This document shows positions 50,942 through 60,108 of a stretch of 64,000 nucleotides of DNA, in pieces; the first letter of the stretch is position 1; each line of letters opens with the position of its first letter. Source of the stretch: Agrobacterium arsenijevicii (GTDB lineage: Bacteria; Pseudomonadota; Alphaproteobacteria; Rhizobiales; Rhizobiaceae); contig JWIT01000013.1 in the NCBI GenBank assembly GCA_000949895.1, positions 62,001 to 126,000 of the forward strand, in the 5' to 3' direction. The notes below the pieces were generated by a model. It worked only from the letters and a program-made list of their open reading frames with translations, made no database searches and was not told the DNA's origin. The translations under genes and the position numbers were made by a program.

Positions 50942-51246
50942 CAGAACCTCGCGGCGTTTTCCCGTGCACCCGTCAGATCGGGCGCCCCCAAGCAACAGCA
51001 CATGACGAAAGAATGTGCATTGCACCAACCGCGACGTTTAATCACATGGGAGCATCCCGACAAGCACATTTCATGACCGATTCCAATTTAATCGATTGGT
51101 TCACGAATTTTTTTTGGAATTTTTTTGCGCGAAAATAAAAAATCGAGCGTTTCCAAGATTTACACCCTCGGAATATTTACCTTTACGTAATTTAAAAATC
51201 ATGTAATTTACTATTCGTTAACCGAAAAATCCGGAGAATGAGGCTC
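50942..51246. promoter_or_regulatory. Divergent promoter region of sdhC and a small secreted protein
   Basis: This roughly 305-bp gap is unusually AT-rich, with long T and A tracts near 51100-51145. The direct repeat GTAATTTA lies at 51187-51194 and 51203-51210. TTTA-N7-TTAA at 51207-51221 is one mismatch from the CtrA site TTAA-N7-TTAA. Promoters for leftward sdhCDAB and the rightward small gene should be here. No coding frame seen. Confidence 0.5.
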
Positions 51247-51615
51247 ATGTTACAGCGTCGAATCGCAGCTCTGGCCGTGATGACCGCGGGCATGATTTTT
51301 ACCGCAATGCCTCCTGCAGCGGCAGATGATTTTTACGGTCGCCACCATTATCAGCATCACCAGTCGCAGGTGAGCTTCTCCACTGACGGGCTGCCATCCA
51401 CCCTTTCCGGTGGCACCTATGTCGGTGGAATATCGGCCTTGCGGGTTCGCGGGAACGGTAACTATTTCGCGCTCAGTGGCGGGCTTTCGCGGAAAGGCGC
51501 AACCGTCAACATGGGCGCGCAGCTGGCCCCCGTGGCAAAGATCATCAACGTCCATGCGGAAAATGCAGGCGACGCCTGCGCCTACGAGCGCGGCGTCTGC
51601 ATCATCCGGCCCTAA
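51247..51615 (+). CDS. Small secreted protein of unknown function
   Basis: This 122-residue protein has a Sec signal peptide (hydrophobic run ending PPAAADD at about residue 27), then a His/Gln-rich patch (YGRHHYQHHQSQVSF) and a glycine-rich beta-like region. There are two Cys near the end (GDACAYERGVCIIRP). ATG at 51247 has GAGG at good spacing; ATG at 51238 is also possible but has GGAG too close. The His patch could bind metal, which is a guess. It is divergent from sdhC and convergent with the methyltransferase gene. I do not recognise the family. Confidence 0.75.
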   Translation: MLQRRIAALAVMTAGMIFTAMPPAAADDFYGRHHYQHHQSQVSFSTDGLPSTLSGGTYVGGISALRVRGNGNYFALSGGLSRKGATVNMGAQLAPVAKIINVHAENAGDACAYERGVCIIRP

Positions 51616-51625
51616 TCAAATATAA

Positions 51626-52270
51626 TCAGACGAAACGCCAGACGGTGGTCTTTTTGACTTCGCTGTCTTCCAGTGCCCGCGTCACCGGCACCTGATAGGT
51701 CGCCTCCGCGCGAAGGCGCTCTCTGGGCAGATAGGCACGTCCGGGATCGCCGACGAGCACGCTCACGCCCTTGTCCGCCAGCTCCAGAAACCACGGTATG
51801 AGAAGATCGGCAAAGGCGCGGTCATAAAACACGTCGCCCGCCAGCAGGACATCCGCCTCGACCGGCGTCCCCACCAGATTGAGCCCGGTAAACTCGATGC
51901 CCACGCCATTAAGAGCCGCATTCAGCCGAATGGCCGTTTCCGTCCAGGGATCGATATCGGCGGCAACAACCGTTGCGGCACCCGCCTTTGCGGCGGCGAT
52001 GGCGACCAGCCCGGAACCGCTGGCGAAATCCAGCACACGTTTGCCGGAGACGCTTTCAGGGTGATCGAGAACATAGCGGGCAAGACCCTGCCCGCCAGCC
52101 CAGGCGAAGGCCCAGAACGGCGGCGGCAGGCCGATCTCTTCCAGCTCCTCCTCCGTCTTCAGCCAAAGCTCATGGGCTTCGCTTGCCAGATGAAGGCGCA
52201 ATTCCGGCACGTGCGGTGGATGCATGATGCCGGTATTGTCAAGAATGAAGCGTTCGGGATCGGTCCTCAC
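51626..52270 (-). CDS. METTL20-type protein lysine methyltransferase
   Basis: This 214-residue class I SAM methyltransferase begins with RTDPERFILDNTG, followed by HPPHVPELRLH. The SAM motif LDFASGSGLVAIAAAKAGA comes next, then ADIDPW and the METTL20 hallmark LAGDVFYDRAFA. Established knowledge: the Agrobacterium METTL20 homologue methylates lysines of electron transfer flavoprotein beta and of ribosomal protein L7/L12. The start taken is GTG at 52270, which avoids overlap with the EVE gene; a TTG at 52306 would overlap that gene by 29 bp. It lies 7 bp after the EVE gene, so the two are probably co-transcribed. Confidence 0.85.
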   Translation of the reverse strand: MRTDPERFILDNTGIMHPPHVPELRLHLASEAHELWLKTEEELEEIGLPPPFWAFAWAGGQGLARYVLDHPESVSGKRVLDFASGSGLVAIAAAKAGAATVVAADIDPWTETAIRLNAALNGVGIEFTGLNLVGTPVEADVLLAGDVFYDRAFADLLIPWFLELADKGVSVLVGDPGRAYLPRERLRAEATYQVPVTRALEDSEVKKTTVWRFV

Positions 52271-52277
52271 CGAAAGC

Positions 52278-52721
52278 TCAATCCGGTGATTTCGGCGGAT
52301 TGGCAAGGCCGCCCATACGGCAGACCTCGAGATATTCCTCTTCCGTCACCGGCTGCACGGAAAGCCGCATGGAGGTGACGAGCGACATCTTCTCCAGTTT
52401 CGGATTGGCTTTCACGTCCTTCAGCGAAACCGGCTGCGGCATATCGCATACGGCACGGATATCCACGCAATCCCATTTCAGATCGCCTTCCGCAGTCGAA
52501 TCCGGATGCGAAAGCGCACAGACTTCGACGATGCCGACGACATCCAGCCCCTCATTGGAGTGGTAGAAGAAACCCTTGTCGCCAATTTTCATGGCGCGCA
52601 TGTTGTTGCGGGCCTGATAATTGCGCACGCCGGTCCATTCTTCGCCCGCCTCGCCCTTGGCCTTCTGCATTTCCCAGGACCATTTGAACGGCTCGGACTT
52701 ATAAAGCCAGTAATTCGCCAT
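52278..52721 (-). CDS. EVE domain protein
   Basis: This 147-residue protein is a single EVE domain: ANYWLYKSEPFKWSWE, GVRNYQARNNMRAMKIGD and FFYHSNEGLDVVGIVEV are typical. EVE domains are PUA-like and often bind modified bases in DNA or RNA. Here it stands alone as in the conserved YwlC/thymocyte Thy28 group, and not fused to a restriction domain. It lies 6 bp after the YciI gene and 7 bp before the methyltransferase. Confidence 0.9.
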   Translation of the reverse strand: MANYWLYKSEPFKWSWEMQKAKGEAGEEWTGVRNYQARNNMRAMKIGDKGFFYHSNEGLDVVGIVEVCALSHPDSTAEGDLKWDCVDIRAVCDMPQPVSLKDVKANPKLEKMSLVTSMRLSVQPVTEEEYLEVCRMGGLANPPKSPD

Positions 52722-52727
52722 ATCCGG

Positions 52728-53021
52728 TCACGCTCCCGGATTGTTGAAGACCCAGTTATAGGGCTTCACGTCAACGCTTTCGAACAGGCCTGCCTTGGCA
52801 TAGGGATCGGCATCGGCCAGAGCCTTGGCGGCATCGATATCGGCGGCTTCCACGACGACCAGACTGCCATTCGGCTTGCCTTCAGCATCGAGGAACGGGC
52901 CGGCAATCTTCAGCGTGCCTTCGGCGTTCAGCCTGTTCAGGTGCTCCAGATGGGCCGGACGCGTTTCCATGCGCACGTTCAGGTGACCGGGCTTGTCCTT
53001 GCAGATAAAGGCAAACAGCAT
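52728..53021 (-). CDS. YciI-like protein
   Basis: This 97-residue ferredoxin-like fold protein of the YCII family has RPAHLEHLNRL with the conserved His, and DADPYAKAGLFESVDVKPYN, where Asp and Pro are typical of the YciI pocket. Such proteins are small dimers with suspected enzymatic roles that are mostly undefined. ATG at 53021 has an excellent GGAGA site. It starts the YciI-EVE-methyltransferase run and is separated from gpsA by the palindromic repeat. Confidence 0.88.
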   Translation of the reverse strand: MLFAFICKDKPGHLNVRMETRPAHLEHLNRLNAEGTLKIAGPFLDAEGKPNGSLVVVEAADIDAAKALADADPYAKAGLFESVDVKPYNWVFNNPGA

Positions 53022-53038
53022 TTTTCTCTCCTCGCTAG

Positions 53039-53084
53039 CGCATGTCTCCCAAAAGTGTCGGCGGTTTTGGGACCAAGACATGCG
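53039..53084. repeat. Rhizobial-type palindromic intergenic repeat
   Basis: CGCATGTCT (53039-53047) pairs with AGACATGCG (53076-53084), and CCCAAAA (53048-53054) with TTTTGGG (53065-53071). The central GTGTCGGCGG fits the widespread rhizobial intergenic palindrome family (the RIME/ABC-like class). It lies between the YciI start and the gpsA stop and may act as an mRNA hairpin. Confidence 0.7.
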
Positions 53085-53109
53085 TAAAAACTATTCAAAG
53101 ACCGCACCC

Positions 53110-54093
53110 TCATTCCGTGGTGATGGGCCGTGTCATCAATTGTTGCATGGCGTTCGCCACGTCCAGGTTGCCGTCGATGATGGCCGCCACCGCCTCGGTG
53201 ACGGGCATGTCGACAGCGTAATGTTCGCCGAGCCGGGCAGCGACGGCCGCCGCAAAAGCGCCCTCCACCAGCCCGCCGGACATGTCCTTACCCTCGCCCC
53301 GGCCAAGCGCGATGCCGAAACGCAGGTTTCGCGACTGGTGACTGGTCGCTGTCAGCACCAGATCGCCAAGGCCGGAAAGACCGCGCACCGTATCGGCCTT
53401 GCCGCCCATGGCGACGACCAGACGCGACATTTCGGCAAGACCGCGCGAAATCAGCGCCGCCCGGGCGGAATCGCCAAGGCCTGCGCCTTCGACAATGCCC
53501 GCGGCAATGGCGAGAACATTCTTCAGCGCACCGCCAAGCTGCACGCCAATTCGGTCGGTCGAGGCATAAAGCCTGAAGGTTCTGCCGGAAATCGTGGTCG
53601 CAAGCCGCTCGGCAATCGCCACGTCTTCCGCCGCAATCGCCATCGCCGTCGGCAATCCGCTCGCGATATCCGCAGCGAAACCCGGGCCAGAGAGAACCGC
53701 AATCGGATGATGCGGCAGTTCCGCTTCCAGCAGTTCCGTCAGCAGACGCCCGGAAACCCGGTCGATACCCTTGGCACAGGTGACGACCACGCAATCATTA
53801 GCCAGATAAGGACGGTAATGGCGAGCCGCATCCGCATGGGACTGCGAGGGCATGGCGAATAAAACGATACCGGCACCGGCCAGCACATCCGGTTCGGCGG
53901 AAAATTCAAGTGCATCCGGCAGGTCGATACCCGGCAGCGCCGCCTCGTGGAAGCGATCATTCTTGAGATCGGCCATCAGGGATGCATCGCGGCCAAGCAA
54001 GGTCACATCGTGCCGGTTCTCCAGCGCGATGACGACGGCGAGCGCGGTTCCAAAGGCGCCAGCGCCGATAACGACGATTTTCTCCCGCTGCAT
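53110..54093 (-). CDS. gpsA: Glycerol-3-phosphate dehydrogenase (NAD(P)+)
   Basis: GpsA reduces dihydroxyacetone phosphate to sn-glycerol-3-phosphate for phospholipid synthesis. The 327-residue protein has the Rossmann motif [20 protein letters not shown], the substrate-site [20 protein letters not shown] with the catalytic Lys, and [19 protein letters not shown]. Its ATG overlaps the tsaD stop by 1 nt, so it is coupled to tsaD. Confidence 0.96.
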   Translation of the reverse strand: MQREKIVVIGAGAFGTALAVVIALENRHDVTLLGRDASLMADLKNDRFHEAALPGIDLPDALEFSAEPDVLAGAGIVLFAMPSQSHADAARHYRPYLANDCVVVTCAKGIDRVSGRLLTELLEAELPHHPIAVLSGPGFAADIASGLPTAMAIAAEDVAIAERLATTISGRTFRLYASTDRIGVQLGGALKNVLAIAAGIVEGAGLGDSARAALISRGLAEMSRLVVAMGGKADTVRGLSGLGDLVLTATSHQSRNLRFGIALGRGEGKDMSGGLVEGAFAAAVAARLGEHYAVDMPVTEAVAAIIDGNLDVANAMQQLMTRPITTE

Positions 54094-55190
54094 CAGGCCT
54101 TGGCTCCCCTTTTGCCGAAACCGATCAATGTCTCCGCGCTGCCATCAAGCGGCCAGCGCGAACGCGGCGCAATCTCCAGCGCATCGGGTTCCCTGCCGCA
54201 AGCCATGCGCTCCAGCCCAGCCCAGGCGATCATCGCGGCATTATCGGTGCACAGCCGGTGCGGCGGTGCGACAAAGCGGAACCCGTGCGCATCACAAAGT
54301 GCCTGCAAGGTCTGCCGGATTTCCTGATTGGCGGCGACACCACCAGCCACGACCAGAGCCTGCTCCGTCTCGATATGCGGAAACTCTTCCTTAAAGCGGG
54401 CAAGGCCACGGCCGATGCGGTCTTTCAGGGTGCGCGACACGGCTTTCTGGAAGGAGGCACAAATGTCGGCAATATCCTGCTCCGAAAGTGGCGCGATGGC
54501 AGTTGCGGCCTGCCGAACTGCCGTTTTCAGACCGGAGAAGGAAAAATCGAGCCTGACCTCACCAACCATCGGGCGCGGCAGCGCAAATCGGTCCGGATTG
54601 CCTTTCGCTGCCGCCTTTTCAACGGCAGGCCCACCGGGATAGGGCAACCCCAGAAGCTTCGCGGTCTTGTCGAAGGCTTCCCCCAGCGCGTCGTCGATGG
54701 TGGTACCCCAGCGCTCGTATTCACCCACGCCGCGCACCAGCACCAGCTGTGTGTGGCCGCCGGAAACCAGCAACATCAGATATGGGAAGGAAAGACCGTC
54801 GGTCAGACGCGCCGTTAGCGCATGGCCTTCCAGATGGTTGATGGCGTAAAGCGGCTTGTCTGCCGCCATGGCAATCGCCTTGCCCGTCATCAGGCCCACC
54901 AGCAGGCCGCCGATGAGACCGGGGCCGGATGTGGCCGCGATGGCATCGACATCCGCAAGGGTGACACCCGCCTGCTCCAGCGCTTCTTCAACCAGCGTGT
55001 CCAGCGCCTCGACATGGGCGCGGGCAGCGATTTCAGGCACCACGCCGCCATAGGCGCTGTGTTCTTCAAGCTGCGACAAAACGACGTCGGACACGATCTC
55101 GCCATGGCCGTCCGCATGCCGAACCACAATGGATGCAGCGGTTTCGTCACAGCTTGTCTCTATGCCGAGGATACGAAGAAAGGGGGTCAT
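54093..55190 (-). CDS. tsaD: tRNA threonylcarbamoyladenosine biosynthesis protein TsaD
   Basis: TsaD, with TsaB and TsaE, transfers threonylcarbamoyl to A37 of ANN-decoding tRNAs. The 365-residue protein has [13 protein letters not shown] at the start, the metal-binding HLEGHALTA near residue 115 and [12 protein letters not shown], followed by the ASKHA nucleotide fold ([24 protein letters not shown]). ATG at 55190; an in-frame TTG just before is less likely. It is divergent from hemC, as in many alphaproteobacteria. Confidence 0.96.
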   Translation of the reverse strand: MTPFLRILGIETSCDETAASIVVRHADGHGEIVSDVVLSQLEEHSAYGGVVPEIAARAHVEALDTLVEEALEQAGVTLADVDAIAATSGPGLIGGLLVGLMTGKAIAMAADKPLYAINHLEGHALTARLTDGLSFPYLMLLVSGGHTQLVLVRGVGEYERWGTTIDDALGEAFDKTAKLLGLPYPGGPAVEKAAAKGNPDRFALPRPMVGEVRLDFSFSGLKTAVRQAATAIAPLSEQDIADICASFQKAVSRTLKDRIGRGLARFKEEFPHIETEQALVVAGGVAANQEIRQTLQALCDAHGFRFVAPPHRLCTDNAAMIAWAGLERMACGREPDALEIAPRSRWPLDGSAETLIGFGKRGAKA

Positions 55191-55263
55191 CAATTCTGTT
55201 CGTTCATTGCGATCATGCGCACAGTTGGTCTAAGACAACTCCGGTAACAATGGATAGACGCGG

Positions 55264-56193
55264 ATGCAAACAAAACCTTTCCGAATCGGCACACGCGGCA
55301 GCCCTCTGGCGCTCGCACAGGCTTACGAGACGCGCAACCGGCTGATGGCGGCACATGGTCTGCCGGAAGATATGTTCGAAATCGTCGTCCTGTCCACCAA
55401 GGGTGACCGGATCACCGATCGCGCTCTGTCGGAGATCGGCGGCAAGGGCCTGTTCACGGAGGAACTGGAGAGCCAGCTGCTTTCCGGCGAACTCGATATT
55501 GCCGTGCATTCCTCCAAGGACATGCCGACCGTTCTGCCCGAGGGCCTGAATCTTTCCGCCTTCCTGCCACGCGAGGATGCGCGCGACGCCTTCATCGGCC
55601 GCACGGCGCCGAAACTTCTGGAACTGCCGCAGGGTGCCGTGGTCGGCTCCGCATCTCTGCGTCGTCAGGCGCTGATCCGCCGCCTGCGGCCGGATCTGAG
55701 CGTCATCGTTTTCCGCGGTCTGGTCGACACCCGCCTGCGCAAGCTTGCAGAAGGTCACGCGGATGCAACCCTTCTCGCCTTTGCCGGTCTGAAGAGGCTC
55801 GGCAAGGAGAATGTGCCGACGGAAATTCTCGATCCGAAAGAATTCCCGCCTGCCCCGGCGCAGGGCGCCATCTGCGTGGAAAGCCGCATCGGCGACACAC
55901 GCATGGACGAGCTGCTGGCCCCCATAAACGACAGGCCCACCTATGATGCCGTTACCTGCGAGCGCGCCTTTCTGGCAGTGCTAGATGGCTCCTGTCGTAC
56001 CCCGATTGCCGGCTACGCCACCTGCCACGGTGAGGAACTGCATTTTTCCGGCCTGATCCTCACGCCCGATGGCCAGACGAGCCACGGCGTCGAGATATCC
56101 GGTCCCCGCAGGGACGCCGAAGCCTTGGGCCGCAAGGCAGGCGAAGAGGTGCGCGCCAAAGCGGGCAGCAACTTCTTCGATGGCTGGAGTTGA
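55264..56193 (+). CDS. hemC: Porphobilinogen deaminase (hydroxymethylbilane synthase)
   Basis: HemC polymerises four porphobilinogens into hydroxymethylbilane. The 309-residue protein has [20 protein letters not shown], the active-site Asp region VHSSKDMPT, and the dipyrromethane cofactor cysteine in [11 protein letters not shown] near residue 244. It starts the rightward heme cluster; hemD follows 4 bp after its stop. Confidence 0.97.
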   Translation: MQTKPFRIGTRGSPLALAQAYETRNRLMAAHGLPEDMFEIVVLSTKGDRITDRALSEIGGKGLFTEELESQLLSGELDIAVHSSKDMPTVLPEGLNLSAFLPREDARDAFIGRTAPKLLELPQGAVVGSASLRRQALIRRLRPDLSVIVFRGLVDTRLRKLAEGHADATLLAFAGLKRLGKENVPTEILDPKEFPPAPAQGAICVESRIGDTRMDELLAPINDRPTYDAVTCERAFLAVLDGSCRTPIAGYATCHGEELHFSGLILTPDGQTSHGVEISGPRRDAEALGRKAGEEVRAKAGSNFFDGWS

Positions 56194-56197
56194 GCCG

Positions 56198-56938
56198 ATG
56201 CGGATCGTCGTCACTCGGCCGCTTCGATCGGGCGAAAAGACGGCCGCAAAGCTTAAAGCCCTTGGCCACGAGCCGGTGCTTCTTCCCCTGTTTCATCCCG
56301 TCCACCACGGCGAGCGCGCCATCTCGGCGCTATCGGAGCCACTATCGGCCATCGCCGTGACAAGCGCCGAAGCGCTGCGGGCGCTGGAAACCTTCCGCGA
56401 CCGGCTTGCATCCCATCTGTCAAAACCGCTCTTCGCCGTTGGCGAGGCGACGGCGGAGGCGGCAGAAACAATCGGCTTCAAAAACATCTTCACCGCCGCC
56501 GGCGATGCCGAATCCCTGTCCGGGCTGGTTGCGGAGCATCGCTCTTTCGTGACGAACGAAGATCCCCTGCTCTATCTCGCCGGCACGCCGCGCGGTGTCG
56601 TGTTCGAGGACGGACTTGCCGCTGCAGGGATCCCCTTCCGAACAGTCGATTGCTACGAAATGCAACCGTCAGATCTTTCGGAACATATGGTCGCAACAGC
56701 GCTAGTGAAGAAGACCGCCGAAGTGGTGCTGCTCTATTCGTCGGAAGCGGCGCGGGCATTTTTCCGCCGCGCATCGGGGGAAAAATATGCTGCGGTGCTG
56801 GCCTCCACGCAATTCGTCTGTATCAGCCGCAACGTGCTTTCGCTGGTTCCGGAAATCTTCCGCGCAAACGCAGTGGCCGCCGAAGAGCCCAGCGAAGCGG
56901 CGATGTTTGAACTTCTTCGCCGCAAGTCTGGAACCTAA
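56198..56938 (+). CDS. hemD: Uroporphyrinogen-III synthase
   Basis: HemD cyclises hydroxymethylbilane with inversion of ring D. The sequence is weakly conserved, as usual; MRIVVTRPLRSGEKTAAKLK at the start and position after hemC identify it. The protein has 246 residues. ATG at 56198 is preceded by GGAG spanning the end of hemC; a longer frame into hemC is an overlap artefact. The two alternating alpha/beta domains are visible as YLAGTPRGVVFEDGL and VVLLYSSEAARAFFRR. Confidence 0.92.
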   Translation: MRIVVTRPLRSGEKTAAKLKALGHEPVLLPLFHPVHHGERAISALSEPLSAIAVTSAEALRALETFRDRLASHLSKPLFAVGEATAEAAETIGFKNIFTAAGDAESLSGLVAEHRSFVTNEDPLLYLAGTPRGVVFEDGLAAAGIPFRTVDCYEMQPSDLSEHMVATALVKKTAEVVLLYSSEAARAFFRRASGEKYAAVLASTQFVCISRNVLSLVPEIFRANAVAAEEPSEAAMFELLRRKSGT

Positions 56939-57010
56939 TTCAGGCTCGCCTCTTTCCTTTGCCGCCGTCACTGACTAGGTTTAGACTATTGCAGGCAGAA
57001 TGAGGTTGTC

Positions 57011-58477
57011 ATGGTATCGGAAAAGCCGCCACGCCACTCCAAATCCAAAGCCGAACCGGTCACCATCGACCTGGACGCAAAAGACGTGAAAGCAATTTCC
57101 GCCGACGTGGATGCTGCCAAGACTGACGACAAGCCAAGCGAAACGCCGCTGGCAGCAGCGGCTCAGCCGGACACAGATCACAAACCCGCAGCCGCCGAAA
57201 CAGGCAATCCCGCCCCTGTCTGGGATCAGCCGCGCAAGACGCCCATGGAGCCTGAACCAAACGTTCACAAGGTGGAGCCCACAGCCGACAAGACGCAGGC
57301 GGAAAAGCCTGCGGGCAAGCAGCCAGAGGCCGCTTCACCAACCCCCGTTTCGCCAAAAGCCGATGCAAAGCCTACGACAGGCACCATCGGTACCAGCGCC
57401 GCTTCTGCAACCGCAGCAGGCGCAAAGCCCTCGACTTTTGCTTCCACATCATCATCGTCTTCTTCCGCGTCCGGAAGCGCTACCGCCAGTGCGAGGCCCT
57501 CGACCGGCGCTTCGCCATCGGGACCGGTCAAGCCATCCACACCGCAGGAGGCCGAACGCAAACAGGCTGCAACCTCCGGCCTGATCGCGGCGGGTATCGT
57601 CGGCGGCCTTGTGGCGCTGGCTGCCGCCGGCAGCATGCAATATGCCGGTATCCTGCCTTCATTTAATGTGGGCAAGACCGGAGACGATGAGATCGCGGCA
57701 CTGAAAACCGATCTAGGCACCCTACGCCAGCAACTGGCCAATCTGCCGACGTCAGGTGGAAACACTTCGGCGCTGGAACAGCGCATCGCGACCCTTGAGG
57801 GCACAAAGGGTGAGGCCCCGCAGGTGGATGCGCTTGCGGAAAAAATAACTGCGCTGGAATCCACTCTCAAGTCGGAGCGATCTGCACAGGCTTCAGCCAC
57901 GGCGGATCTGACGCGTCGCCTTACCGACGCGGAAACCAAGATCAACGAACCGCGTGACGATATCGAAGTCGCCCGCGCTATCGCATCCGCTGCGCTCAAG
58001 GCGGCGATCGATCGCGGTGGGCCGTTCCTGACCGAACTCGATACGCTCTCGAAAGTCACTTCCGACGATCCGGCCATCGCATCGTTGCAATCCTTCGCCG
58101 CAACCGGCGTACCTTCGCGTTCGGAGCTGATGCAGAAATTCCCTGATGTCGCCAATGCGATGTTATCGGCTGTCAACCAGCCCGATCCCAATCAGGGCAT
58201 CATGGAGCGCCTGACGGAAAGCGCCTTTTCGCTGGTGAAGGTTCGCCCGGTCGGAAATATCGAAGGCGAGACCCCCGACGCCATGATCGCGCGCATGGAG
58301 AACAAGCTGCGCAACGGCGATCTGCAGGGTGCCGCACTTGAATGGAATGGGCTTCCCGAGGCCGCCAAGACAGCATCCGCCGACTATAAAAAATCTCTGG
58401 ATGCACGCATCGAGGTCGAAAACCTGGTGGGAGGCACGTTGACCCGCGCCATCACCAGCACCGGCAAGCAGGGGTAA
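57011..58477 (+). CDS. Mic60/mitofilin-like inner-membrane protein
   Basis: The 488-residue protein has a long disordered N-terminal region rich in Pro, Ala, Ser and Lys (about 1-185). One membrane helix (ATSGLIAAGIVGGLVALAAA) follows near residues 195-215, then a coiled coil (about 225-320) and a C-terminal domain. The end (MERLTESAFSLVKVRP, ALEWNGLPEAAK) has the mitofilin signature. Alphaproteobacterial Mic60 proteins are considered ancestors of the mitochondrial MICOS crista-junction protein and shape intracytoplasmic membrane. The gene lies 72 bp after hemD and 4 bp before hemY, a conserved alphaproteobacterial order. Confidence 0.88.
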   Translation: MVSEKPPRHSKSKAEPVTIDLDAKDVKAISADVDAAKTDDKPSETPLAAAAQPDTDHKPAAAETGNPAPVWDQPRKTPMEPEPNVHKVEPTADKTQAEKPAGKQPEAASPTPVSPKADAKPTTGTIGTSAASATAAGAKPSTFASTSSSSSSASGSATASARPSTGASPSGPVKPSTPQEAERKQAATSGLIAAGIVGGLVALAAAGSMQYAGILPSFNVGKTGDDEIAALKTDLGTLRQQLANLPTSGGNTSALEQRIATLEGTKGEAPQVDALAEKITALESTLKSERSAQASATADLTRRLTDAETKINEPRDDIEVARAIASAALKAAIDRGGPFLTELDTLSKVTSDDPAIASLQSFAATGVPSRSELMQKFPDVANAMLSAVNQPDPNQGIMERLTESAFSLVKVRPVGNIEGETPDAMIARMENKLRNGDLQGAALEWNGLPEAAKTASADYKKSLDARIEVENLVGGTLTRAITSTGKQG

Positions 58478-58481
58478 GGGC

Positions 58482-60098
58482 ATGACCAGAATTCTGACTT
58501 TCGCCGTTATCGTTCTGGCGCTCGGTTTCGGTTTCTCCTGGCTGGCGGACAGGCCCGGCGTACTTTCCATCGTCTGGCAGGGCCAGCTGATCGAAATGAG
58601 CCTGATGGTCGCCGCCTCCATCGTTGCGGCACTGGTTGCCGCCGTCATGCTGGTCTGGTGGATCGTCAATGCCATATGGACATCGCCGAACGCCGCCCGG
58701 CGTTATTTTCGCGCCCGCAAGCGCGACCGTGGTTATCAGGCGCTCTCCACCGGCCTCATCGCCGCCGGCGCCGGCAACGCCATTCTCGCCCGCAAGATGA
58801 CAGCCCGCACGCAAGGGCTGCTCAGCGCCGATCAGGAGCCGCTGATCCATCTTCTCGATGCGCAGGCAGATCTCATTGAAGGCAAATATGACGAGGCTCG
58901 GCGCAAATTCGAGGCGATGGCCCGCGACCCTGAAACCCGCGAACTTGGCCTTCGTGGCCTTTACATTGAGGCCCGTCGTCAGGGCGCCTATGAAGCGGCT
59001 CAGCAATATGCAGAGGATGCTGCCGAAAAAGCCCCTTACTTGCCCTGGGCGGCACAGGCAACGCTGGAAACCCGCTGCCGCAACGGTGAGTGGGACGACG
59101 CCATCCGCCTGCTCGACCAGCAGAAGGCGGCAGGCGTCATCCAGCGCGGTGAGGCGGAGCGGCTGAAAGCGGTACTTCTCACCGCAAAGGCCGGCGAAAA
59201 GCTGGAGAGCGACCCGGTGGGTGCGCAAGAGGATGCCAAACACGCCCTCAAGCTCGCAAAAAGCCTGGTGCCTGCTGCGCTTGTCGCGGCGAAGTCCTAT
59301 CTGCGCGAGGACAATCTGCGCAAGGCCGCATCGGTTCTGGAACCCGTCTGGAAAAGCGATCCGCATCCGCAGATCGCCGAGCTTTATGTTCGGGCGCGTA
59401 GCGGCGATACGGCTATCGACCGGCTGAAACGCGCCGAACGGCTTGAAAGCCTGAAGCCAAACAACATCGAATCCCTGTTTGCCGTGGCGCAGGCAGCACT
59501 CGACGCCAAGGAATTCGCCAAGGCGCGGGCCAAGGCGGAAGCCGCCGCCCGGATTGAGCCACGCGAAAGCATCTTCCTGCTGATGGCCGATATCGAACAA
59601 GCCGAAACCGGCGATCAGGGACGGGTGCGTTACTGGATGGCGCAGGCGCTGCGCGCGCCGCGCGATCCCGTCTGGGTGGCCGATGGCATCGCTTCGGAAA
59701 AATGGCTTCCGGTTTCGCCCATTACCGGCCGTCTCGATGCCTTCGAATGGAAGGCGCCTTTCGGGCAACTGGAAGGCCCGGTCGAAGACCTGACGATCGA
59801 AAATGCGATTGCCGCGGCACCCGCAAGGGCCGAACCGGCTCCGGCCCCGATTGTTGTCGAAGCAGCACCTGAGCCAATTGTAGTCGTGAAATCCGCACCA
59901 CCCGCGCCAATTGAGGTCAAGCCGGTCGTATCGGCACCGAAGGAGAAAAAACCGGTAACGATCGAAATACCGGTGGAAGCCGATCCAGCGGATGTGAAGA
60001 CGGAACCCGTGCCGTTTTTCGGCGGTGCGCCGGATGATCCGGGCGTCAAGAAACCCGGCGTGGAAACCGAACCCAAAACCCGGCTTAAACTCTTCTGA
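58482..60098 (+). CDS. hemY: HemY-like TPR protein
   Basis: This 538-residue inner-membrane protein has two N-terminal helices (about 3-20 and 40-65), the HemY_N domain and TPR-like repeats (about 100-400; for example EARRKFEAMARDPETRELGL). The C-terminal tail is rich in Pro, Ala, Val and Glu (from about 445). It is the TPR HemY of proteobacterial heme clusters, not the Bacillus protoporphyrinogen oxidase of the same name. Its role, possibly scaffolding of heme enzymes, is not established. It starts 4 bp after the Mic60-like gene. Confidence 0.9.
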   Translation: MTRILTFAVIVLALGFGFSWLADRPGVLSIVWQGQLIEMSLMVAASIVAALVAAVMLVWWIVNAIWTSPNAARRYFRARKRDRGYQALSTGLIAAGAGNAILARKMTARTQGLLSADQEPLIHLLDAQADLIEGKYDEARRKFEAMARDPETRELGLRGLYIEARRQGAYEAAQQYAEDAAEKAPYLPWAAQATLETRCRNGEWDDAIRLLDQQKAAGVIQRGEAERLKAVLLTAKAGEKLESDPVGAQEDAKHALKLAKSLVPAALVAAKSYLREDNLRKAASVLEPVWKSDPHPQIAELYVRARSGDTAIDRLKRAERLESLKPNNIESLFAVAQAALDAKEFAKARAKAEAAARIEPRESIFLLMADIEQAETGDQGRVRYWMAQALRAPRDPVWVADGIASEKWLPVSPITGRLDAFEWKAPFGQLEGPVEDLTIENAIAAAPARAEPAPAPIVVEAAPEPIVVVKSAPPAPIEVKPVVSAPKEKKPVTIEIPVEADPADVKTEPVPFFGGAPDDPGVKKPGVETEPKTRLKLF

Positions 60099-60108
60099 CA
60101 GGCTATAG

